Shown here one piece after another: positions 43,921-51,933 of a DNA stretch of 64,000 bases. Origin of the DNA: an uncultured Paracoccaceae bacterium (GTDB lineage Bacteria; Pseudomonadota; Alphaproteobacteria; Rhodobacterales; Rhodobacteraceae); assembly GCA_951812305.1 (NCBI GenBank), contig CATOSB010000032.1:1-64000 (forward strand), in the 5' to 3' direction. A program made the translations under genes and the position numbers. The stretch's first letter is position 1, and each line of letters begins with the position of its first letter. Below the pieces are notes generated by a model. It had not been told where the DNA came from and did not search any database. It worked only from the letters and a program-made list of their open reading frames with translations.

Positions 43921-44583
43921 ATGATCGATGTTTCCGCGTCCCGGCCCTTTGAAGCCACCCTGTCCCGACAGCCGCAAGTGCGAGGCCGAACACGGCCCCG
44001 GCCGATCCCCCGCCGGACCCGCCGAGGGCTTGTCAACGTGGTTCTGACCCTGGCCATCACCGCCGTGGTGATCGTCGCCATCCTGGCGATGTACGGCGGG
44101 CTTGCCACCTCGTTGCGCACCCAGGTCGTGCAAACCCATCTGGCCACGGCGGAAGCCCGGATCCGGGAAGTCTATACAAACCAGCCGCAGTATGAGGCCA
44201 AACTGACGTCGATTCTCTGGAGCGTCATGCCATCCAACGCCATTCAGGGAACGGACACCAGCCGCAAGATTGTCACCCCCTGGGGTGGAGAAATCTTTGC
44301 CGGTGGCGGTGCGACACCCGATAATGACGGCACCGGAGCAGCCTCAAACAACCTGTTCTACATCACTGTGCTGGACCTTCCCGAGAAGGCCTGCGAGACT
44401 CTGGCCCAGTCCTATCTGGGCCGTTCGGATGTGGTCGGGATCGATGTCGAAAAGACCAAAACCACCGCGTTTTCCGATCTGTCGAAGCCCGCGGAAGTCG
44501 CCAAATTCGACACTGCCTCGGAGATTCAAGCTGGCTGCGACGGCGGGGACAATGACAAGATCGCCATCGTGTTCCGTGGCTGA
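43921..44583 (+). CDS. pilS: Major type IV prepilin, PilS-like
   Basis: This 220-aa prepilin has a long positively charged leader (residues 1-38, ending RRTRRG), followed by the hydrophobic N-terminal helix LVNVVLTLAITAVVIVAILA, as in type IVb pilins with long leaders. The globular part has Cys residues (EKACETL, IQAGCDG) that could form the C-terminal disulfide loop. ATG 43921 has AAAGGA 8-9 bases upstream, a better site than the others in the operon, consistent with high expression of the major subunit. Confidence 0.82.
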   Translation: MIDVSASRPFEATLSRQPQVRGRTRPRPIPRRTRRGLVNVVLTLAITAVVIVAILAMYGGLATSLRTQVVQTHLATAEARIREVYTNQPQYEAKLTSILWSVMPSNAIQGTDTSRKIVTPWGGEIFAGGGATPDNDGTGAASNNLFYITVLDLPEKACETLAQSYLGRSDVVGIDVEKTKTTAFSDLSKPAEVAKFDTASEIQAGCDGGDNDKIAIVFRG

Positions 44584-45511
44584 GCGGACACCTCATATCC
44601 CGCGCCGGTCCCGCCGGGGGCTGGCGACGCTCTCGCTGGCACTTGCGGTGAGCGCGCTCGTGAGCGTGGTCCTGCTTTTCTGGCAGATCGGCGAGGCGCG
44701 GGCGATGCGGGACGGCGAAGCCCGTCTTGTGGCCACCGCCGCAGAGGCGCGCGCCTACGCGCTGCATCATTGGCTGCACGAAGAGCGCGATGATCCCGGC
44801 TTTGTGCCACCTGCCTCCGGCAAGGCCCGGCGTCTCACAGACGCGGATGAGGACGGGCTCGACAACCACCCCGCCAGCACGCCGGGGCTGACCGACCCGC
44901 GCGGCTGGACGCTCACGGAGATGATTGCGCTGCCGGAGGGGCAGGGGACAGGGGAGCCGCTGCCGCACGGGATCGTGGTTATCAAGGCCCCGAAAGATGC
45001 GGCACTGCAGAATATCCGAGACCGGCAGATCAAGCTGATCCGGAACGCGCTGGCCGCCGGAAGGCCGGAGGAGGCCGCAAGTCTCGCGGCGACAGCACCG
45101 GATACGAGCTTCGATCCTGATCGTGACATCGCGATCTTCGCCTGGCCCTACGGACGCATCGACCCGCGCCTTGTGCTGCGGTCGCACCGCGCCGGGCATC
45201 CCCCGCCGCATATGACCTCCGATCTCAAGATGGGCGGCAACAATGTGACCGGTGTGGGCGCTCTCGAAGCCGCAGGCTCGGCGGCGCTGTCCGGCGAGAC
45301 CCGTGCAGACGGGTCGCTCACGGTTGCCGGAACCGTCAACACGGGCCCCGGCACCGAAGCGGGTGCCGGATTGAGTGTCACCGGGCTCGCCCGGGCCGGG
45401 GATGTGGATGTGACCGGCGCATTGACTGTCGGGACCACCGCAGGACTGGAAAGGCTCACCGCAAAAGACCTCGAGGTCGAGGACAGCTTTAGATGTGGAG
45501 CCTGCCCATGA
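44576..45511 (+). CDS. Minor pilin / PilV-like tip protein 1
   Basis: A 311-aa protein from a GTG at 44576 overlapping the pilS stop. The N-terminus (RRSRRG then LATLSLALAVSALVSVVLLF) is a prepilin-type signal. The C-terminal part is a run of short Gly/Val/Thr repeats (DLKMGGNNVTGV, SLTVAGTV, DVDVTGALTVG) and ends CGACP. This resembles PilV-type minor pilins that recognise recipients at the pilus tip. No shufflon repeats are seen, so the C-terminus is fixed. Confidence 0.7.
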   Translation: MAERTPHIPRRSRRGLATLSLALAVSALVSVVLLFWQIGEARAMRDGEARLVATAAEARAYALHHWLHEERDDPGFVPPASGKARRLTDADEDGLDNHPASTPGLTDPRGWTLTEMIALPEGQGTGEPLPHGIVVIKAPKDAALQNIRDRQIKLIRNALAAGRPEEAASLAATAPDTSFDPDRDIAIFAWPYGRIDPRLVLRSHRAGHPPPHMTSDLKMGGNNVTGVGALEAAGSAALSGETRADGSLTVAGTVNTGPGTEAGAGLSVTGLARAGDVDVTGALTVGTTAGLERLTAKDLEVEDSFRCGACP

Positions 45512-46443
45512 AGGGGCATCAATCATATCCGCGCCGCGCCCGCTGCGGGCTGGGGCTGTTCGAGGCCCTGCTGGCCGTGGCGGTGCTCACGGTGACGGCC
45601 AGCCTGCTGGCGCAGACATTCACCGCCTGGACGGAGCGCAGGACACTGACGGCGGAAGCCCGTGCGCTGGCCGGTCTCGCGGATACCGGACGGCAATGGC
45701 TTGAGCGGAATACGGGAGGGGCGCCGGCAATCGGTCCTCCAAAAGAGGTGGCATACGCCGACCTCGAGAGCGGGCGGGCAGGAGCGACGTACTTGCTGCC
45801 CAAACACACCGCGCGCCGACGCGAGATGACACTGTGGCTCTGGCAGACCGTTTCCGGCCCCACCCTCGTGCTCGCCCGCGCCCGGGGCCCCGAGAGCACC
45901 GAACAGGTGCCGGGACCCGGGATCGGGGTGTCCGGGGTCGGCACCATAGTGCAGGACGGCCGAGGCGGCATCAGAATGGCCGGCCCGGATATCAGCCTGG
46001 ATATGAACGTCATCAACAGCGCGGCACCCCCGGACCCGCCCTTTGCCCGGAAAGGCGATCTCTTCGTGGCTCGGAGTTTCTGGACCGGGCAGGGGTGTAC
46101 GCCCTATCTCTTCCGCGTGCCCAATCCCGACTGCACCGACGGCAACATTATGAAGAGCGATCTCGATCTCGGCGGGCACAATCTGACGGGGGTGCGAAAT
46201 CTCAACGTTACCGGCGCGGCCACTTTCGAAGGCAATGTCACTGTCGGGGGCGACCTGACAGTGACAGGCGCGGCTGGATTTGCAAGTGAGGTGACAACCC
46301 CTGACCTGACCGTCACGGGCAAGCTCACCGTCGAGGGATCCATGGAGGTTAAGGACACACTGGCCGCAGAGAGTGGCGCGCTCGATGGACACCTCATCGT
46401 CAGGGATCTCACGGTTCAGACCTGCACGGGATGTACCCCGTGA
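45508..46443 (+). CDS. Minor pilin / PilV-like tip protein 2
   Basis: A 311-aa protein from ATG 45508, overlapping the previous stop (ATGA). It repeats the plan of the preceding gene: prepilin helix (GLFEALLAVAVLTVTASLLA) and a C-terminal repeat region (DLDLGGHNLTGV, DLTVTGAAG, KLTVEGSMEV) ending in a CxxC motif (CTGCTP). The shared C-terminal design shows the two genes are old duplicates. Probably a second adhesin of the thin pilus. Confidence 0.7.
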   Translation: MKGHQSYPRRARCGLGLFEALLAVAVLTVTASLLAQTFTAWTERRTLTAEARALAGLADTGRQWLERNTGGAPAIGPPKEVAYADLESGRAGATYLLPKHTARRREMTLWLWQTVSGPTLVLARARGPESTEQVPGPGIGVSGVGTIVQDGRGGIRMAGPDISLDMNVINSAAPPDPPFARKGDLFVARSFWTGQGCTPYLFRVPNPDCTDGNIMKSDLDLGGHNLTGVRNLNVTGAATFEGNVTVGGDLTVTGAAGFASEVTTPDLTVTGKLTVEGSMEVKDTLAAESGALDGHLIVRDLTVQTCTGCTP

Positions 46444-46838
46444 TCCGCCGCGCCGCATATCCTCTCGTACTCTGGACCGTCCTCGCCGGATCCGGTTCGG
46501 CCCAGGATGCGCCGCCCGACCCCGGTGTCCCGACGGAGACATCCCGGACGACAGAGCGTGCGGCTCCGGGCGACGGGGTTCGCGCCACGCTCGCTGCCGA
46601 AATCGCCCGGCTCGAACGCGATATCGCGACCCTTGACGAATTTCTCGCCTGGCAGGCGCGCATGGCTGCGGCGTCCGGGCGCGATCCCCGCGCCACGCTG
46701 CGCCAGCGCAGGGCGATGTCACAATGTCTGGCCTCGCCGCTCGCGCCGGTCTGCCATCATCTCTCCGCGCTCTTTGCGCCGGGTACTGAAACGGCCCGGA
46801 CAGACGCGCCCGCTGAACCGAAAGGGGGGACGCAATGA
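46431..46838 (+). CDS. Small exported protein, paralogue of 46912-47277
   Basis: 135 aa with a signal peptide (AAYPLVLWTVLAGSGSAQ) and a helical region (ARLERDIATLDEFLAWQARM) before a conserved block QCLASPLAPVCHHLSALFAP with two Cys. The same block, slightly altered, is in the reversed gene at 46912-47277. Function unknown. It overlaps the minor-pilin gene by 13 bp, so it is co-expressed with the pilus. Confidence 0.65.
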   Translation: MYPVIRRAAYPLVLWTVLAGSGSAQDAPPDPGVPTETSRTTERAAPGDGVRATLAAEIARLERDIATLDEFLAWQARMAAASGRDPRATLRQRRAMSQCLASPLAPVCHHLSALFAPGTETARTDAPAEPKGGTQ

Positions 46839-46911
46839 CAGAGCATCCCGCGACCTCCCCCGGGCGCATCCCCTGCCACCGCGCTGGCTTGCCCGCGCAC
46901 CGGCCCGCAGT

Positions 46912-47277
46912 CTACGGCGTTACATTTGTGCTGACGTTTTCCGCATCCGGCGCGAACATCCCTGTGAGGTGCTGGCAGACGGGAGCCAGCGAGCTTGCGA
47001 GACACTCATACATTGGCAGGCGTTGCCGCAGGGCGTCTTCCCGGTCGTCCATCGCCATGCGCAAAAGACTGGCCTGCCGGTCAATAAACCGATCCATCGT
47101 CGCGATATCTTCTTTCAACGCCGCGCCCTCGCGGGCGATTTCCGCACGGATCATGTCCGCTTCACTGATTTGCAGTGCATTCTCCGGGCGCTCCTGCGCC
47201 GCCGCAGTTGTGCAGAACGCCAGCGCCATCGCAATGCCGAGACCATATGTGCGCAGACAGGACAGGGCTGCGGTCAT
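46912..47277 (-). CDS. Small exported protein, paralogue on the opposite strand
   Basis: 121 aa with a signal peptide (YGLGIAMALAFCTTAAAQ) and the block ECLASSLAPVCQHLTGMFAP that matches the gene at 46431. It points toward that gene; the two are convergent. Function unknown; the conserved Cys pair suggests a small folded periplasmic protein. Confidence 0.65.
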   Translation of the reverse strand: MTAALSCLRTYGLGIAMALAFCTTAAAQERPENALQISEADMIRAEIAREGAALKEDIATMDRFIDRQASLLRMAMDDREDALRQRLPMYECLASSLAPVCQHLTGMFAPDAENVSTNVTP

Positions 47278-47518
47278 GAGCCAGCCCGCCCATTCATTGG
47301 AGCGTTTCCAGGATCGAATGAGATCGACAACGCTGCCTATCTCTTCGGTCGAACGCGCAGTCGATCACAGTTTTATCTCAACAATCCATGGAAACGCTTT
47401 AATAAAACCGGACATCGATTTTCTCCTATGATTGTTTTTGTTCAACTTCAGTATGGGGGAAGGCGGGGCGTTCCGCGAACGCGGGGCGTCCTGCCACATA
47501 TTCACGCGGGGGTCGGCC
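47278..47518. other. Intergenic region, no gene
   Basis: 241 bp between divergent genes (46912-47277 minus, 47519 plus). It is less GC-rich than its surroundings (CAGTTTTATCTCAACAATCC stretch) and should carry both promoters. Confidence 0.4.
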
Positions 47519-47971
47519 ATGGCTGATGATTTTCCCCGCAAAAAGGCGTCCACCCGCATTCCCCTGCCACAGCGCCGCCCGAGCGAGACGCGCAAGCTCG
47601 ACCGGGTCGGCCAGAGCGTCTTTATCACCATCGGCTACGGGGCGGATCATCTGACACCACGGGAGATATTTTATGACGCCGGCTATCGGTCAGGTTCCGA
47701 CATGGAGGCGCTGGTCTCCAACCTCTGTATCGCGCTCTCGGTCATGCTCCAGCACGAGGGCGTGGCTGCTGCGGCCCTGCGCAAGTCGATGAGCCAGGCC
47801 TTCGAACTCAGAACCGGGAGGGTAAGGCCCGCCTCCATTCCCGGGCTGCTGCTTGACGAGATTTCAAAGCCACCGGAATGGGCAGAGACCCTCGAGCAGC
47901 GGATACGGGACGGCGCCCCGCAACTCGACATCTTCGCAGAGCAGCCGGACGGCAGGGAGGACAGATCATGA
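47519..47971 (+). CDS. TSCPD-domain-like protein
   Basis: A 150-aa protein. The core (VGQSVFITIGYG, PREIFYDAGYRSGSDMEAL, CIALSVMLQHEGV) resembles the TSCPD domain found at the C-terminus of B12-dependent ribonucleotide reductases and as small stand-alone proteins. No reductase is in view, so the role is unclear. The Met at 47519 gives the common length; an upstream frame adds no homology. Its stop overlaps the next start by 4 bp. Confidence 0.55.
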   Translation: MADDFPRKKASTRIPLPQRRPSETRKLDRVGQSVFITIGYGADHLTPREIFYDAGYRSGSDMEALVSNLCIALSVMLQHEGVAAAALRKSMSQAFELRTGRVRPASIPGLLLDEISKPPEWAETLEQRIRDGAPQLDIFAEQPDGREDRS

Positions 47972-48195
47972 CAGATCATCGATCTCCCCACCCCGCCGCA
48001 AGAGGCAGACGCGGACCAGGTGTGATTCCCGGTGCGGTTTCCCGCGCGACTAACAGGCGACACTCCGGGGGCGGAGATGTGGATCCCTCGACCCCCGGAG
48101 CGGCGGGCCGTCCAGCCCATCCTCCCTGGTATCTCCGGGCGGCCCGCCATCTGAGTGTAGCACAGCCCGCACCCGGGGGGAGGATGCGCGCATGA
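47968..48195 (+). CDS. Small basic hypothetical protein
   Basis: A 75-residue Arg/Pro/Gly-rich frame starting at an ATGA overlap with the preceding gene and overlapping the next. No motif. The overlap pattern supports translation; the composition does not, so this is a weak call. Confidence 0.3.
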   Translation: MTDHRSPHPAARGRRGPGVIPGAVSRATNRRHSGGGDVDPSTPGAAGRPAHPPWYLRAARHLSVAQPAPGGRMRA

Positions 48196-48569
48196 CGATC
48201 CGGTTCACACCGTCCCCTTCACGCCCGCATATCGATCAGCTGGGCTGCCGCGATCTCTGGCGGGCGGTGCTGCTGACGGCGGTGCGCGATCTCTGTTCCG
48301 GCCCGGCGCAGTGGCGGGAACGTGAGGCAGCCGAACTCTGGGTCGGCGCGTATCCGAGGCGGGCGTTCCGCGAGACCTGCGATCTGGCCGGGTTCGATCC
48401 GAACCGGGTTCACAGGGTGCTCAAGGCGCTGCTGGCACTTGCCCCGGAGGACCGGAACGCCCTGTTCAGCCTCGACGCGCACCCGGGACCGGGACAATGG
48501 CAGGTCCGGCGGCGGGTCAAACCAAACCACCGTGCCAGCGTGCGGGAGGACAGCCATGACCCCTTTTGA
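48192..48569 (+). CDS. Hypothetical protein, 125 aa
   Basis: A soluble, helix-rich protein (CRDLWRAVLLTAVRDLCSG, then a possible helix-turn-helix around FDPNRVHRVLKALLAL). No family recognised. It overlaps the previous gene by 4 bp and the prepilin peptidase gene by 14 bp, so it is part of the pilus transcription unit. Confidence 0.5.
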   Translation: MTIRFTPSPSRPHIDQLGCRDLWRAVLLTAVRDLCSGPAQWREREAAELWVGAYPRRAFRETCDLAGFDPNRVHRVLKALLALAPEDRNALFSLDAHPGPGQWQVRRRVKPNHRASVREDSHDPF

Positions 48570-49170
48570 CATCCCGATCATATGGTCGATCCTCTGGCTT
48601 CCCGCTGTCGCCGCGCTCTGCGCCATGGTGATGGTCGCCCGCATCGACTGCCGGTGCTTCGAGATCAATCCCCTGTGGCTCGGGATACTGGCGCTCTCCG
48701 GGACGAGCGCAATCCTGCTTGCGGAGGGCCTGCGCGCGTTCCCCGGCAGCCTGGCCTCCGCCGCGCTGGCGGGCGGGGTGACCGCCCTTGTCAGGTATCT
48801 CCGGCCCGGACGGATCGGGCAGGGCGATATCGGGCTCCTGGCCGCGATGGGCCTGCTTGCGGGACCGGACCTTCTGCCCCTCGTGCTGGGTCTCTTTGTC
48901 ATCTTCGTGCTCCTGACCTCCGCCGCGTGGTCCCGCGCCCGTGGCAAGCGGCTCTTCGGCTCCATGATCCCCGCCGCACTCCCCGCCATGGCGGCACTGG
49001 CACCGGTGTTTCTCTGGCGCATCCTCTGGTCGCTGCAGGGCCGGGTGGTGGACCTGCATCCGACCGAAACTTTCCTCCTCGCCGGGCTCGTGGCCACTCT
49101 CGTCCCGGGCCTCTTTATGGCAGGGGTCTGGACCGGCCGGGCAGCCTCCCGACGGAGGATCACCCGATGA
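48556..49170 (+). CDS. Type IV prepilin peptidase (A24 family), PilU-like
   Basis: A 204-aa membrane protein. It has the two aspartates of A24 aspartic peptidases: one in ARIDCRCFEINPLWLG (near residue 33) and one in the GQGDIGLLAAMG motif (near residue 95). About six hydrophobic helices are visible. It would cut and perhaps methylate PilS and the minor pilins at the inner membrane. ATG 48556 is chosen because the frame upstream is antisense-like; it overlaps the gene before it. Confidence 0.82.
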   Translation: MTPFDIPIIWSILWLPAVAALCAMVMVARIDCRCFEINPLWLGILALSGTSAILLAEGLRAFPGSLASAALAGGVTALVRYLRPGRIGQGDIGLLAAMGLLAGPDLLPLVLGLFVIFVLLTSAAWSRARGKRLFGSMIPAALPAMAALAPVFLWRILWSLQGRVVDLHPTETFLLAGLVATLVPGLFMAGVWTGRAASRRRITR

Positions 49171-49499
49171 CAGGGCTTCTCGAACCTACCGAAAGCGAAC
49201 ACGGCAACCTCGTGGGGCGCGATCCCCGCAAGATCACCACCGGGGAATGGCTTGCCTCGGACCTGCCGCTTGATGTCGGCCTTCGGGCCATCCGCGCCAA
49301 ATGTCTCGACTGCGCCCTGACGGCCAGGGAAGCACGGCTCTGCGTGGTCACCGCCTGTCCGCTCTGGCCGCTGCGCATGGGAACGAAACCAAAGGGCTTC
49401 CGTGAAGCGCGCGCGCAGCGGGACGCAACCCGTGAACGGCAGCCGCAACCGCCCGCCCTGCGCAAGGTGAAGCTCGCACGAAAAAGGGAACCAGAGTGA
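49167..49499 (+). CDS. Small cysteine-rich hypothetical protein
   Basis: A 110-aa protein with a likely zinc knuckle: CLDC near residue 47, a Cys in ARLCVV, and ACPLWPLRMGT. Proteins of this pattern are common in alphaproteobacterial phages and plasmids, with unknown role. A basic Arg/Lys tail follows. ATGA overlap with the peptidase gene. Confidence 0.55.
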   Translation: MTGLLEPTESEHGNLVGRDPRKITTGEWLASDLPLDVGLRAIRAKCLDCALTAREARLCVVTACPLWPLRMGTKPKGFREARAQRDATRERQPQPPALRKVKLARKREPE

Positions 49500-49699
49500 T
49501 GAACCCGGACCCGACACAGAAAAAACCCGCAACCCGAAGAAGGGCAGGCCGCGCCGGAACATGCGTCCTCGCCATTGTGACCAGCCTTGGGGTCGCCCTG
49601 GATCCCGCCCGCGCCAGCTTCTCGACCGGCACCATCTTCAGGCTATCCGAGCGGGAGCCTGTTGCCGCCATTCAGGCAGCCCTGACGTTCACCTTCTGA
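49499..49699 (+). CDS. Small exported protein
   Basis: A 66-aa protein with a signal-like N-terminus (RRAGRAGTCVLAIVTSLGVA, cleavage after ARAS possible) and a short mature part. Unknown. It starts immediately after the previous stop. Confidence 0.4.
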   Translation: MNPDPTQKKPATRRRAGRAGTCVLAIVTSLGVALDPARASFSTGTIFRLSEREPVAAIQAALTFTF

Positions 49700-49719
49700 T
49701 GAAAAGGACAAACCCCATG

Positions 49720-49965
49720 ACCCACTACACCGTGACCGTGCCAATCAAGGGCAAGGACGAGCGCACCCATTACCGCCGGGTGGGGGCGATGTTCGAGAAC
49801 CACAACCGCAACACCGGCGAGGTCTACTACAGCATCAAACTCGACTTCCCCGTGGGGGCCACTGAGATGCTGGCGTTTCCGCCACGGGCCGAAGGCGGCG
49901 AAGCGCCGGAGCCGGAGGACAGCGAAGGGGCGGGGCAGGAGGAGCAGAACGATGGGCAGAGTTAA
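49720..49965 (+). CDS. Conserved-looking plasmid protein, 81 aa
   Basis: A beta-rich small protein (MTHYTVTVPIKGKDERTH, VGAMFENHN, EVYYSIKLDFPVGATE) with an acidic tail. Reminiscent in size and pattern of the DUF736 plasmid proteins, but not close enough to assign. AAAAGGA precedes the ATG by 8 bases. Confidence 0.5.
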   Translation, partial: THYTVTVPIKGKDERTHYRRVGAMFENHNRNTGEVYYSIKLDFPVGATEMLAFPPRAEGGEAPEPEDSEGAGQEEQNDGQS

Positions 49966-50054
49966 GGTGACCCCATTCCTGTCACACCGGTTCGTTCAAT
50001 TTTCCTCAGTCCTACCGGGTTTTTTGCACCAGAACATCAGATCGAGAAAGGATC

Positions 50055-50252
50055 GTGATCATACAATCGGAAATACAGAACAGCCGCCTGACGCTGTGGC
50101 TTCTGGTCACGCTGGTTTTTATCTCGGTCTTTCTCGGAATATCGGTCCTTGGGGCGTCATTCAGACTGACGCTCAATTACATCGTCTGCGGCGAGGCCCT
50201 CACCTTTCCCGGAACCGAAGCCTGTCCCCGAAAGAACAGGCCCGACCCATGA
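50055..50252 (+). CDS. Small single-helix membrane protein
   Basis: 65 residues with one clear transmembrane helix (LTLWLLVTLVFISVFLGISV). The start (GTG at 50055) is poorly supported. No family recognised. Confidence 0.4.
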   Translation: MIIQSEIQNSRLTLWLLVTLVFISVFLGISVLGASFRLTLNYIVCGEALTFPGTEACPRKNRPDP

Positions 50253-50465
50253 ACCCGGGGAGGTCGGCCTCTATGAAACTCCTCGCCCGGGCGCGCTGCG
50301 GATGCAGGAGACGGCCATTTCCGGCGGCCGGACAGGGATCGTGTGAAGCATGAGACTGTCACCACAACATACTGATATTACGATGTTTCTTAACATAACC
50401 TCTCTTATATGACAGAACTGTTGAACTATAAACAACCGCCGAGCACACCCCGAAGGACACCGCCC

Positions 50466-51116
50466 ATGCACAACCCTGATCATCCCCCCGGTCCCCGCAG
50501 AATGGCGGCGGAGATGGCCCGGCTGCGCACGAAACGCCGCGATCTGGCGCTGATCGGCATGGCCTTGGTGTGCTGGTCATTCCCGACCGACGCGGTCGCC
50601 CATTCCGGGGCATTGAACGCACAGGGCTGTCACGCAGGGTCACAACCCTACCATTGCCACAGGGCGCGAGGGAATGCCCGGCCGTCCGCTCGGCCCGAAA
50701 CCTCTGCCCTCACCGGCACGGCTTCGGTGATCGATGGCGACACGCTGGCGATCCATGGGCACCGCATCCGGCTGCACGGGATCGATGCGCCGGAAAGCGG
50801 CCAGACCTGCGAGGATGCGGGCGGGCGGTCTTATCGCTGTGGCCAGGTGGCCGCGCTGGCGCTCGCCGACCGGATCGGGCGGAGACCTGTGACCTGCATC
50901 GCGCGGGACACGGATCGCTACGGGCGGCGGATCGCGGTCTGCGAAGAAGGCGGGCGCGATCTGAATGCCTGGATGGTGGCCGGGGGCCATGCCCTGGCCT
51001 ATCGCCGCTACAGCCGGGATTATGTCGGGGAAGAAGCCGCCGCGCGCGACGCCGGACGCGGGCTGTGGCAGGGCCGCTTCGTGGCCCCCTGGGACTGGCG
51101 GAGGGGCTTAAGATGA
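50466..51116 (+). CDS. Exported thermonuclease-like protein (SNase family)
   Basis: A protein of about 216 aa: basic N-terminus and hydrophobic signal (LALIGMALVCWSFPTDAVA), a Cys/His motif (GCHAGSQPYHCHR) of the YHYH kind, then an SNase domain with VIDGDTLAIHGHRIRLHGID, APESGQ, DRYGRR and LNAWMVAGGHALAYR. The Ca-binding Asp, catalytic Arg and Glu positions are recognisable. Such nucleases are frequent on conjugative plasmids and may process DNA in the periplasm. Other upstream starts are possible. Confidence 0.82.
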   Translation: MHNPDHPPGPRRMAAEMARLRTKRRDLALIGMALVCWSFPTDAVAHSGALNAQGCHAGSQPYHCHRARGNARPSARPETSALTGTASVIDGDTLAIHGHRIRLHGIDAPESGQTCEDAGGRSYRCGQVAALALADRIGRRPVTCIARDTDRYGRRIAVCEEGGRDLNAWMVAGGHALAYRRYSRDYVGEEAAARDAGRGLWQGRFVAPWDWRRGLR

Positions 51117-51313
51117 CTCCCCCCGCAACACACACCCTGTCGAAGACGGCGCGCATCCGGCTGGCGCTGACCGGCCGGATCGTGGGCGGCATCGTTGCCG
51201 GGCGTCACGCCGGCGGCGAGGTGACAATCCTCTGGGGCGGTCTCCGGCGGCGGGGAAAAGCGATTTCGCTGGAAAAGATGCTGATGATCGAGTCCGGGGA
51301 GGAGGGCCGATGA
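51113..51313 (+). CDS. Small basic hypothetical protein
   Basis: 66 aa, basic with a short glycine-rich middle (GRIVGGIVAGRHAGGEVTIL). ATGA overlap with the thermonuclease gene suggests co-translation. Unknown. Confidence 0.4.
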   Translation: MTPPATHTLSKTARIRLALTGRIVGGIVAGRHAGGEVTILWGGLRRRGKAISLEKMLMIESGEEGR

Positions 51314-51336
51314 ACGCGGCCCTCACATATGGCGCG

Positions 51337-51849
51337 TCATGGCGCCCCGGTCAGGCTCATGCGAATGGCGGGCGCAAAGGTGCTCCAGACCGCCGCAAGC
51401 GCCAGCGCGATGCCAAGGTAAATTGCCAGGGTGCGCACCATCCTGTTCGTGCTGTCGGCAATCTCCGTGCGGACCTCGGCGATCTTTATGTCTTGAGCCG
51501 CAAAGCGCTCCACCATTTCGGCGCGCTGCTCGGCGATCTCCGTACGAATCTCGGCGAATTTGACGTCCTGCTTGTCAATTCTCTTCTCAAGCGCGGCACC
51601 CTGCGCATCAATCTTCTTTTCCAGCGCCGCACTCTGCGCATCAAACTTCTTTTCCAGCGCGTTGGTCTTTTCGACGATCACAGCTTTCAGCCGACTCTCG
51701 ACCTCGCGCAGATCGCCCGCTGTCGCGGCGGTGGAGGTGACGGATTCATTGATCACCGAGACCACGGCGCGGGCCGATTTGTTGTCGAGCCCGGCGGCCA
51801 CCAGCTCGTCGGTGGCCTTGGCGGTGTCGATGGCAACGGGTTGCGGCAT
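51337..51849 (-). CDS. Coiled-coil membrane protein (DUF1640-like)
   Basis: A 170-aa protein with an N-terminal helical region, a long coiled coil with repeats of the type LEKKFDAQSAALEKKIDAQG (residues about 60-135) and one C-terminal transmembrane helix (about 142-160). Same plan as the gene at 39003-39407. Role unknown; perhaps a membrane tether of plasmid-encoded complexes. Confidence 0.65.
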   Translation of the reverse strand: MPQPVAIDTAKATDELVAAGLDNKSARAVVSVINESVTSTAATAGDLREVESRLKAVIVEKTNALEKKFDAQSAALEKKIDAQGAALEKRIDKQDVKFAEIRTEIAEQRAEMVERFAAQDIKIAEVRTEIADSTNRMVRTLAIYLGIALALAAVWSTFAPAIRMSLTGAP

Positions 51850-51933
51850 GGTCGGGATCCTCTCTTCCTCCGATATAACCCGGATCGAACGGGTTCGCCA
51901 GTGGCTGCAATACTGTTTGCCGGCGGCCCTGTC

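Noticed and set aside
44270..44575. Upstream extension of the first PilV-like gene
   Set aside because: It overlaps pilS in another frame; the GTG at 44576 gives the proper prepilin leader.
50249..50353. A 34-codon frame before the thermonuclease
   Set aside because: Arg/Pro/Gly-rich with no homology; too short and no supporting overlap.
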